From Thiobacillus sp. 65-1059 (GTDB lineage Bacteria > Pseudomonadota > Gammaproteobacteria > Burkholderiales > Thiobacillaceae), in assembly GCA_001897675.1 (NCBI GenBank), contig MKUE01000141.1:1-33600 (forward strand): a stretch of 33,600 nucleotides of DNA, in the 5' to 3' direction. Shown here in pieces: positions 1 through 5,788 of this stretch (the stretch's first letter is position 1; the number at the start of each line of letters is the position of its first letter). Below the pieces are notes generated by a model. It did no database searches and had not been told where the DNA came from. It saw only the letters and a program-made list of their open reading frames with translations. The position numbers and the translations under genes are program-made.

Positions 1-663
1 GTCATCAAGACCGATTGCGTGGTCCTGGACTTCGGCACCGCGACCTTGATGCACGGATCTCTGGAACAGGACGTCAATCTCGACGGACACCAGCATCATG
101 GCGAAGCGCCCACCAAGGACTGCCCGTCCTGTGAAGCCACCGTCCCGCTCGGCTGCCGCGAATGCCCTCTGTGCGGCTTCGTCTGGGAGAACGAGACCAC
201 CGAGGAAGGAGATGCGCTGGCCGATTTCGTGATGACCGAGATCGATCTCCTCAAGCGCTCCAACTTCCGCTGGTGCGACCTGTTCGGCTGCGATGACGCG
301 CTGATGGCGACTGGCTTCAACGCCTGGGGTGGCGTCTTCTTCCTGAACGGCCGCTGGCACGCCGTGGGCGGCGGTAAGGGTCTGCAGCCGCGCTTGTTGG
401 CTGTCGGCGACCGCACGGTTTGCATGGCCAAAGCCGATGACTGGTTGAACGACCGTGAGTCGGCTGACTCCGCGCACAAGACCCGTCGTTGGCTGAACGA
501 GCCGCCGACCGCGAAGCAACTCCAGTATCTGCCGCAGGCGCTGCGCGCCGACTTTGGCATGACGCGCTATCAGGCCTCGGCGCTGTTGTCCTTCCAGTTC
601 AACAAGTCGTCGATTCAGCGCCTCGTGGTGGCTGCCAACGATGCCCACCGGGAGGCCGCGTGA
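1..663 (+). CDS. DEAD/DEAH-type phage helicase, C-terminal fragment (5' end outside window)
   Basis: The frame is open from the first base and ends with TGA at 661-663; a GTG at 19 is only an internal codon, so the gene starts upstream of the window. The visible 220 residues begin with VIKTDCVVLDFG, the post-motif VI strand typical of SF2 helicases in phage early operons, followed by a four-cysteine zinc ribbon (CPSC ... CPLC, about residues 41-63) and a C-terminal domain without recognisable motifs. The helicase core (Walker A, DEAD/DEAH box) is not in this window, so the call rests on the tail sequence, which I recall from phage SSL2-like helicases, and on the position just ahead of nuclease and primase genes. 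Likely role: ATP-dependent unwinding during phage replication or recombination. The stop overlaps the GTG start of the next gene, suggesting translational coupling. Confidence 0.7.
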   Translation, partial: VIKTDCVVLDFGTATLMHGSLEQDVNLDGHQHHGEAPTKDCPSCEATVPLGCRECPLCGFVWENETTEEGDALADFVMTEIDLLKRSNFRWCDLFGCDDALMATGFNAWGGVFFLNGRWHAVGGGKGLQPRLLAVGDRTVCMAKADDWLNDRESADSAHKTRRWLNEPPTAKQLQYLPQALRADFGMTRYQASALLSFQFNKSSIQRLVVAANDAHREAA

Positions 664-1082
664 AATGTGCAGTCTGCTCACGAAAGGCCAAGGGCTTCGG
701 CTACTTCAATCCACGTCTGCCGCGCAGCGATCCACGACGTTACTCGGACCGCTGGGTGTTCTGCTCCATGCGCTGCCAGAACGCATTTTCGCGACTCATG
801 GAAAAGACGGGAGGTCACATGATCGATCCCACTGATATGGAGCTCGCCGCCATGGCGTCCTGCCTGGCGCCGCTTGGCGAGTATGTCGGCTCCATCGGTA
901 TGCAGCGACCGCTGGCGGACTACAGCAAAGACGAAGTGCTGATGCTGATCGACGTAGTGGTGACTGCCTACCAGGAACACATGCTCGTCGAGCACGAGCG
1001 GATGGCAGAAAAGGATCGCGCCTTTCTCGAGGAGCGGCTCGCCCGGCAAGGCAAGCCGGCTTCGATGGGAGTGCCGTTCTGA
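660..1082 (+). CDS. small zinc-finger protein, DUF6511 type
   Basis: I chose the GTG at 660, which overlaps the preceding TGA in a GTGA junction; the frame is open further upstream but that part lies under the helicase gene. The 140-aa product starts VKCAVCSRKAKGFGYF and has two Cys pairs (C3/C6 and C35/C39), a probable treble-clef or zinc-ribbon site. The C-terminal two thirds is mostly helical, with charged segments such as EHERMAEKDRAFLEERLARQ. The pattern LAPLGEYVGSIGM followed by an ADYSKDEV helix matches what I recall of the DUF6511 family, found almost only in phage replication operons between helicase and nuclease genes. No enzymatic motif is visible; a DNA- or protein-binding accessory role in replication is inference. 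Confidence 0.72.
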   Translation: MKCAVCSRKAKGFGYFNPRLPRSDPRRYSDRWVFCSMRCQNAFSRLMEKTGGHMIDPTDMELAAMASCLAPLGEYVGSIGMQRPLADYSKDEVLMLIDVVVTAYQEHMLVEHERMAEKDRAFLEERLARQGKPASMGVPF

Positions 1083-1837
1083 TGCTGGATTTCAATCACC
1101 GTCCCAAGATCCATGAGCTGATCGGCGTGCTCATCGACGCTGCACTAAGCGCCGACCGTGACAACCATTCCCGTCGCAACTACCTCGGTGCGTCGCGATT
1201 GGGCGTCGCCTGCGAGCGCGCGCTGCAATACGAGTATCTCCAAACCCCTGTCGATGCTGGAAGGGAAATCCCGGGTCGCGTGTTGCGCATTTTCGAGGTG
1301 GGACACGCTCTCGAAGAGCTGGCCATTCGTTGGCTGCGCATGGCCGGATTCGATCTGTACACCCAAAAGGCCAGCGGCGGTCAGTTCGGCTTTTCCGTTG
1401 CAGGCGGTCGTATTCAAGGGCACGTCGATGGCGTCCTGAACGGCGGCCCCGCAGAGCTACGAATGAGCTATCCGGCCCTGTGGGAGTGCAAGACCATGAA
1501 CGACAAGTCCTGGCGGGATACGGTCAAGCACGGCGTCAGTAAATCCAAACCGGTCTATGCCGCGCAGATGGCTATCTATCAGGCCTACATGGAAGCCAGC
1601 ATCCCGGGCATTTCCGCGAACCCGGCGTTGTTTACCGCGATCAACAAGGACTCCGAGGAGATCTGGTTCGAGCTGGTGCCGTTCGATGGTGGCCTGGCGC
1701 AGCGGATGTCCGATCGCGCGGTTCGTGTCATCACGGCGACCGACAGCCAGGAACTGTTACCGCGCCATGCGACTACACCGACGCATGTCGAGTGCAAGTT
1801 CTGCCCCTGGCAGGACCGCTGTTGGGGTTCGACATGA
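1082..1837 (+). CDS. PD-(D/E)XK nuclease, RecB/Cas4-like with Fe-S type Cys cluster
   Basis: The 251-aa product starts at an ATG overlapping the previous stop (TGATG). The RecB-family nuclease motifs occur in order: a GHALEE helix (residues 75-79), GHVDGV with D116, WECKTMND supplying E135 and K137, and Q162 in AAQMAIYQ (the RecB QxxxY-like helix). C44 near the N-terminus plus C238, C241 and C247 at the C-terminus form the 1+3 cysteine arrangement that holds a 4Fe-4S cluster in Cas4, AddB and related nucleases. It probably acts as an exonuclease or end-processing nuclease in phage recombination or replication. Its place between the DUF6511 gene and the primase/helicase, with start/stop overlaps on both sides, indicates one operon. 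Polarity and substrate cannot be read from sequence. Confidence 0.85.
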   Translation: MLDFNHRPKIHELIGVLIDAALSADRDNHSRRNYLGASRLGVACERALQYEYLQTPVDAGREIPGRVLRIFEVGHALEELAIRWLRMAGFDLYTQKASGGQFGFSVAGGRIQGHVDGVLNGGPAELRMSYPALWECKTMNDKSWRDTVKHGVSKSKPVYAAQMAIYQAYMEASIPGISANPALFTAINKDSEEIWFELVPFDGGLAQRMSDRAVRVITATDSQELLPRHATTPTHVECKFCPWQDRCWGST

Positions 1838-4023
1838 TGGCCGACAACATCATCTGGCTCGACTTCAACGACGCCCCCGAGCAGCGCGACGAGCTGGCAT
1901 CCGATACCGATGCGCTGCGTGCGGGGCTACTGGACCGGCTCGAAGCCGTTCTCCACTACCTGTTTCCGCAGGGGCGCATCCGAGGTGGAAAGTTCTACGT
2001 CGGCGATGTCGATGGCAACCCTGGCAAGAGTCTGGTGGTTGAACTCGACGGACCACGGCGCGGCCTGTGGAAGGACTTCTCCACCGACGAGGGCGGCGAT
2101 GTCATCGATCTTTGGGCGCGGTCGCAGGGTCGCTCGGCACGCAGCGACTTCCCGCGCATCGCTGGCGAGATCCGGCAGTGGCTCGGTCTTGCTGCACCGA
2201 ACATCACGCCGATGCGCCGCGATGTTCGCAGCGTGCCGATGGACGACCTCGGCGCTTACACCGCCAAGTGGGACTATCTCTCACCCGAGGGCGAACTGAT
2301 CGCCTGCGTCTACCGCTACGACCCACCGACGGGCAAGGAATATCGCCCCTGGGATGTTCGTGCCCGCATGTGGCGCGCGCCCGACCCTAGGCCGCTCTAC
2401 AACCTCCCGGTCATCTCGAGGGCTCGAGAGGTCGTCCTGGTCGAAGGCGAGAAGTGTGCGGCTGCATTGATTGTTTGCGGTATTGCGGCCACCACCGCGA
2501 TGAACGGCGCCAAGGCACCAGTCGACAAAACCGACTGGAGTCCATTGGCCGGGAAATCCGTGGTGATCTGGCCGGACCGGGATGCACCGGGCTGGGACTA
2601 CGCCGAGAGCGCGGCTCGGGCTTGCGTGATGGCAGGCAGCACATCCGTGGCCATCCTGGTGCCGCCCACCGACAAGCCAGCCAAGTGGGATGCCGCAGAC
2701 GCTGTCGACGAAGGTTTCGACTGCGCGACATTCATCGCCCAAGGCGAACGCCGCGTGGTCAAGGCAGCGGCTCCCTCTCTGCCCACCTTCACTCTCGGCG
2801 AACTGCTCGATGACAACTCGCCGCTGCCCCCGGATCTGATCGCTCCGCGCGTGCTGACACCGGCTGGCATGTTGGTGTTCGGTGGCGCACCGAAAGTCGG
2901 CAAGAGCGACTTCCTGCTGTCTTGGCTGGCGCACATGGCTGCAGGCGCTGTATTCCTCGGCATGCAGCCACCCCGTCCGCTGCGCGTGTTCTACCTGCAG
3001 GCCGAGGTCCAGTACCACTACCTGCGCGAGCGCGTGAAGGATGTGCGCCTGCCATCACACCGGCTTTTGGATGCCCGCGCCAACTTCGTCGCCACACCGC
3101 AGTTGCGGCTGGTGCTCGATGACGCAGGGCTGGCGCAGGTGATCCCGGCGATCGCGCAGGCTTTCGGCGGCGAGCCTCCCGACATCATCGCCATCGATCC
3201 GATCCGCAACGTTTTCGACGGCGGTGACGCCGGTGGCGAGAACGACAACGGCGCGATGCTGTTCTTCCTGTCCCAGCGGGTGGAGCGCATTCGCCAGGCA
3301 GTGAATCCGGACGCCGGCGTCATCCTCGCCCACCACACCAAGAAGCTCGGCAAGAAGCAGTTCGAGGAGGACCCGTTCCAGGCACTGGCCGGCGCGGGAA
3401 GTCTGCGCGGCTACTACTCGACCGGGATGTTGTTGTTCAGGCCCGACGAGACCAGAACGACCCGCCAGTTGATCTTTGAGCTGCGCAATGGCGCGGGTAT
3501 CCCGCAACGGCACGTCGACAAGATCAACGGCGAGTGGCGCGAGGTCGATGCCAACGAGCGGCTGGTGATGAAGGACTACGGTCAGCGCTTGGATGCCGAA
3601 CGCCGCCGCAAACGAGACGCGATCCTCCAGATCTTGTTCGAGGAGGCCGGCAACGGGCGCTGCTACACCGCCAACCAGTTCGCTGAGTCCTTCGAGGGCA
3701 AGGCCGGCCTTGGCGGCGAGCGCACCATCCGCGAACGCGTCTCCGCGCTCTCGACGCAGGGCTACATCAAGTATTTCCGCAACGCTGCGGACTACGGTCT
3801 GCCCTCCAGCGGCCGCACCAAGTTCGGCTATCTCTGCGTCGAAGGCATGGTGCTGCGCATGCCTGCGGGCGATGTCGACACGGCCACCGGCGAGCTGCCG
3901 ATGCGCGAGCACACGGTGCTCCCCACCCACTACAAGTGCCCGCATTCCGGCGCCTCGATGCCCGTCGAGAACCCCGAGGTGTGGGTCTACCACGACGAAC
4001 TGAACGACCCGGAGGCCTCATGA
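1834..4023 (+). CDS. Toprim-containing primase / RepA-like hexameric helicase
   Basis: The frame is open from 1792, but ATG 1834 overlaps the upstream TGA (ATGA); ATG 1837 is an equally possible start. The product is about 729 aa. The N-terminal 130 residues resemble the start of zinc-less phage primases (GLWKDFSTDEGGDVIDLWA). A Toprim-like domain follows, with VVLVEGEK near residue 200 and IWPDRDAPG near 250. The RecA-fold ATPase has Walker A GGAPKVGKS at about 350 and Walker B DIIAIDP at about 450, with HHTKK downstream, as in the AAA_25/RSF1010 RepA group. The C-terminus looks like a winged helix (GGERTIRERVSALSTQGYI). It probably primes and unwinds phage DNA. The repeat array starting 16 bases after its stop suggests it may act on or beside an origin there. 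Confidence 0.88.
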   Translation: MMADNIIWLDFNDAPEQRDELASDTDALRAGLLDRLEAVLHYLFPQGRIRGGKFYVGDVDGNPGKSLVVELDGPRRGLWKDFSTDEGGDVIDLWARSQGRSARSDFPRIAGEIRQWLGLAAPNITPMRRDVRSVPMDDLGAYTAKWDYLSPEGELIACVYRYDPPTGKEYRPWDVRARMWRAPDPRPLYNLPVISRAREVVLVEGEKCAAALIVCGIAATTAMNGAKAPVDKTDWSPLAGKSVVIWPDRDAPGWDYAESAARACVMAGSTSVAILVPPTDKPAKWDAADAVDEGFDCATFIAQGERRVVKAAAPSLPTFTLGELLDDNSPLPPDLIAPRVLTPAGMLVFGGAPKVGKSDFLLSWLAHMAAGAVFLGMQPPRPLRVFYLQAEVQYHYLRERVKDVRLPSHRLLDARANFVATPQLRLVLDDAGLAQVIPAIAQAFGGEPPDIIAIDPIRNVFDGGDAGGENDNGAMLFFLSQRVERIRQAVNPDAGVILAHHTKKLGKKQFEEDPFQALAGAGSLRGYYSTGMLLFRPDETRTTRQLIFELRNGAGIPQRHVDKINGEWREVDANERLVMKDYGQRLDAERRRKRDAILQILFEEAGNGRCYTANQFAESFEGKAGLGGERTIRERVSALSTQGYIKYFRNAADYGLPSSGRTKFGYLCVEGMVLRMPAGDVDTATGELPMREHTVLPTHYKCPHSGASMPVENPEVWVYHDELNDPEAS

Positions 4024-4038
4024 ACATTGCCCAATCGG

Positions 4039-4236
4039 CAGTTGGCAGCGTAGTTGCCAACTGCACTCATTTCCTTGCCAACTTCCCGCAGTTGGCAAAC
4101 CCCTGCCAACTGGAACTCCAGTCAGATCAAGGCATTGCAGGGAATGACCCGCAGTTGGCAGTTGGCAACGATGCCAACTTGCCAACTGGCGCAAACCCGC
4201 GTGGTTGCTGGACTTTCTCCCATTCTCCAGTTGGCG
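4039..4236 (+). repeat. array of ten CAGTTGGCA / TGCCAACTG 9-mers (candidate iterons or operators)
   Basis: Plus-oriented copies start at 4039, 4089, 4152, 4159 and 4228 (the last ends in G). Minus-oriented copies start at 4055, 4076, 4104, 4172 and 4180 (two end in TT instead of TG). Several form inverted pairs GTTGGCA-N4 to N7-TGCCAAC (4041/4055, 4091/4104, 4161/4172), and the block 4152-4188 is a nested double dyad of about 37 bp. The array lies directly after the primase/helicase stop and before the conserved part of the RuvC-like gene. Although one frame is open across it, the peptide is low-complexity and the repeats are preserved as DNA in both orientations and different frames. Replication origin iterons, a multi-site operator or a structured leader RNA are the alternatives. 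Confidence 0.8.
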
Positions 4237-4246
4237 AAAACTCCCC

Positions 4247-4296
4247 CTCCTACTACGTAGGAGAGGGACCAGGGGGTCCCTCCACCCTACGTAGGG
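4247..4296 (+). repeat. cluster of nested palindromes next to the 9-mer array
   Basis: CTCCTAC (4247-4253) pairs with GTAGGAG (4257-4263); GGGACC (4265-4270) pairs with GGTCCC (4275-4280); CCCTACGTAGGG (4285-4296) is a perfect palindrome. In addition TACGTAGG (4254-4261) can pair with CCTACGTA (4286-4293) around the middle hairpin, giving one long imperfect stem. No T-tract follows, so an intrinsic terminator is unlikely. An origin secondary structure, a primase recognition site or a regulator-binding site are possible. The bases are read directly; the function is inference. Confidence 0.65.
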
Positions 4297-4337
4297 GGCT
4301 TGCCGGCCACCCGGGATCAGATCATTGGCGGCCATCC

Positions 4338-4799
4338 GTGTCATCGATCCTGGCATTGGATCTCGGCACCCAGACAGGCTGGGCACTGCGCGACCGCGAT
4401 GGCGCAGTGACCAGCGGATCGGAATCCTTCAAGCCGCAGCGCTTCGAGGGTGGCGGCATGCGCTACCTGCGATTCAAACGCTGGCTCACCGAGATCAAGC
4501 AGTCCTGCGACAGCATCGACGCCGTGTACTTCGAGGAGGTGCGCCGCCACGCCGGGGTCGATGCGGCACACGCCTACGGCGGCTTCATGGCCCACCTCAC
4601 CGCATGGTGCGAGCACCACCAGATCCCGTACCAGGGCGTGCCGGTCGGCACGATCAAGAAGCACGCCACCGGCAAGGGCAACGCGAGCAAGGACGACATG
4701 GTCGCCGCCGCCCGCCGCCTTGGCCATGCCCCTGCCGACGACAACGAAGCCGATGCCATTGCCCTCCTGCACTGGGCGATCGAGACGCAGGAGGTGTGA
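4338..4799 (+). CDS. RuvC-like Holliday junction resolvase / RNase H-fold nuclease
   Basis: I start at GTG 4338, giving 153 aa beginning VSSILALDLGTQTGWAL, because the conserved RNase H fold starts there. The frame is open back to an ATG at 4020 (overlapping the primase stop), but those 106 extra residues are just the translation of the repeat and palindrome region. Acidic catalytic residues fit RuvC: D8 in ALDLGT, E66/E67 in VYFEEV, and the C-terminal DDNEADAIAL (D134, D135, D139). Small RuvC-like proteins in phage early operons resolve branched recombination or replication intermediates. It is followed one base after its stop by the 70-aa gene. The start is the uncertain part; the family call is firm. 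Confidence 0.83.
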   Translation: MSSILALDLGTQTGWALRDRDGAVTSGSESFKPQRFEGGGMRYLRFKRWLTEIKQSCDSIDAVYFEEVRRHAGVDAAHAYGGFMAHLTAWCEHHQIPYQGVPVGTIKKHATGKGNASKDDMVAAARRLGHAPADDNEADAIALLHWAIETQEV

Positions 4800-4800
4800 C

Positions 4801-5013
4801 ATGAAGGTTCCGACTCCCGCATACCGCTGTGCCCTGGCTCGACTGCAGCCCGATCCGCGCCCCGATCCAGAGCAGATCAAGCGCGAGGGCTGGCGCGACC
4901 AACAGATCCTGGTGATCTCGCCTGACGACACCCGACTCGACTGGGTAGAACGTGAACTGCTTCGCCGGATCGGCGATCGGCTGTACGGGCCGAAGGAGCG
5001 TCGACATGGCTGA
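4801..5013 (+). CDS. hypothetical 70-aa phage protein
   Basis: ATG 4801 lies one base after the resolvase stop; the AGGAGGTG just upstream, inside the resolvase 3' end, is a plausible Shine-Dalgarno. The product starts MKVPTPAYRCALARLQPDP and contains an acidic/hydrophobic stretch, ILVISPDDTRLDWVERELL, then a basic tail. No enzymatic motif, membrane segment or signal peptide is visible. It overlaps the next gene by 8 bases, so it belongs to the same operon. I recall similar short proteins in the same slot of other prophages, but no function. Confidence 0.6.
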   Translation: MKVPTPAYRCALARLQPDPRPDPEQIKREGWRDQQILVISPDDTRLDWVERELLRRIGDRLYGPKERRHG

Positions 5014-5410
5014 GTGGACGATCGAGACTGTGGCGGATCGCTTCATCGAGGCCGCGCGAACTGCCCACCGCCTGCCTCCGGTTCGCGTACAGGGCTACTT
5101 CAACTGCTGGCCCGCGATCAAGCGCATGCCATGGGAAAACCTGTGCGCCGAGCCGCCGGTCTACCGCTTTCCTCCCGACCCTGCTGCCATCGACCGGATG
5201 CTGGAGACGATGCGTTGGGTGCAATGGCTGGAGGAGGAACAGCGCCACCTCGTCTGGATGCGAGCACAGCGCTACCCCTGGAAGGAGGTCTGCTGCCGCT
5301 TTGGCTGCGACCGGACGACCGCCTGGCGTCGTTGGCAGAAGGCCTTGGAGATCGTCGTCGAGCAACTGCGAACAGAAAAATGTCATGGGGCAGCTGTCAA
5401 CGGCCGCTGA
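5006..5410 (+). CDS. DUF6362-type helix-turn-helix protein, possible late regulator
   Basis: ATG 5006 has GAAGGAGCG upstream and overlaps the preceding stop; product 134 aa. It begins MAEWTIETVADRFIEAARTA and carries a tryptophan-rich middle (RWVQWLEEEQRHLVWMRAQ). The C-terminal segment YPWKEVCCRFGCDRTTAWRR (about residues 91-110) has the shape of a sigma-70 region 4-like helix-turn-helix, as in phage DUF6362 proteins. It is the last gene of the early + operon, the position where many phages carry their late-gene activator (for example RinA or ArpU), so a transcriptional role is plausible but not shown. A strong hairpin follows at 5549-5576. Identification of the family is from memory of its N-terminal signature. 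Confidence 0.75.
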   Translation: MAEWTIETVADRFIEAARTAHRLPPVRVQGYFNCWPAIKRMPWENLCAEPPVYRFPPDPAAIDRMLETMRWVQWLEEEQRHLVWMRAQRYPWKEVCCRFGCDRTTAWRRWQKALEIVVEQLRTEKCHGAAVNGR

Positions 5411-5548
5411 CGTTGCGTGTAGTTGCGAACAATCGCGACGCCGTTCGGAATCCTGCGTGCCGATGCGGGTTTCAGTCACTTTTTGGCGTGCAACATCCTG
5501 AGGCTTTTTCGCTAGTATTACGGCTAATCTTGCGAGCATTGGGTGCGT

Positions 5549-5576
5549 GAAGGCCACGGAGCGATCTGTGGCCTTC
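5549..5576 (+). terminator. hairpin GAAGGCCAC / GTGGCCTTC, probable end of early operon
   Basis: A perfect 9-bp stem (5549-5557 with 5568-5576) with a 10-base loop, followed by GTCGTTTCCC rather than a clean T-run. It lies 138 bp after the last early gene. A weak intrinsic terminator or RNA-stabilising hairpin fits best. Confidence 0.5.
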
Positions 5577-5675
5577 GTCGTTTCCCGCCCTCGATGGTCA
5601 TGCCCCGTTGCGACGGGTCCTTCCTGGCCAGAAAGCAATGCGGGGGGCGCGAGCGCGGCGCTTTTTTAGCGTCAG

Positions 5676-5728
5676 GGTGCGAACCAAGGTTCGCACGGTT
5701 CGCAGTTCGCACCCCGCCAGTTCGCACC
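5676..5728 (+). repeat. short-repeat cluster GTTCGCA (four direct, one inverted)
   Basis: Direct copies lie at 5688-5696 (GGTTCGCAC), 5697-5704 (GGTTCGCA), 5705-5712 (GTTCGCAC) and 5720-5728 (GTTCGCACC); an inverted copy GGTGCGAACC lies at 5676-5685 and forms a dyad with the first direct copy. Spacing between direct copies is 8-9 bp, then 15 bp. The motif differs from the 4039-4236 array. Position about 60 bp before the methyltransferase start suggests an operator for that gene pair; this is inference. Confidence 0.6.
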
Positions 5729-5734
5729 AACCCC

Positions 5735-5768
5735 AAAACCCGCCCACGGTTTGTCGTCGGCGGGTTTT
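5735..5768 (+). terminator. hairpin AAAACCCGCC / GGCGGGTTTT in methyltransferase leader (copy 1 of 3)
   Basis: A 10-bp stem (5735-5744 with 5759-5768) with a 14-base loop, 20 bases ahead of the TTG start of the first methyltransferase. The same stem sequence recurs at 17440-17460 and 31255-31279. It looks like an intrinsic terminator with a short T-run, but any promoter for the downstream gene would have to lie upstream, so readthrough must occur. Confidence 0.6.
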
Positions 5769-5788
5769 CTATTTTCAGGACACCATCT

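Larger units (their letters stand above)
5411..5788. other. 378-bp gene-free stretch between early operon and methyltransferases
   Basis: No ORF here has coding character; the open frame starting at 5543 that runs into the methyltransferase encodes an Arg/Pro-rich peptide translating the hairpins and repeats. The stretch contains a hairpin at 5549-5576, a small CCCGT-TGCG-ACGGG hairpin (5604-5617), a GC-rich segment ending in six T at 5662-5667, the GTTCGCA repeat cluster (5676-5728) and a second hairpin (5735-5768). A TTTTTCGCTAGTATTACGG tract near 5506-5524 is locally AT-richer and could be promoter-like, but I see no convincing -35/-10 pair. Confidence 0.55.

Noticed and set aside
3055-3993. 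312-codon minus-strand open frame opposite the primase/helicase
   Set aside because: Shadow of a confidently identified + strand gene; low-complexity composition and no Shine-Dalgarno.
4039-4236. Possible CRISPR array
   Set aside because: Repeats are only 9 bp, occur in both orientations and have irregular spacing from overlapping to about 48 bp; no cas genes.
4054-4260. 68-codon + strand frame through the 9-mer array
   Set aside because: The peptide only repeats the array in protein form (QLA, PTC, SWQ units); no start signal or conserved domain.
5543-5788. Upstream in-frame extension of the first methyltransferase to 5543
   Set aside because: The extra 82 residues translate hairpins and the GTTCGCA repeats; TTG 5789 has a Shine-Dalgarno and begins the conserved ParB domain.
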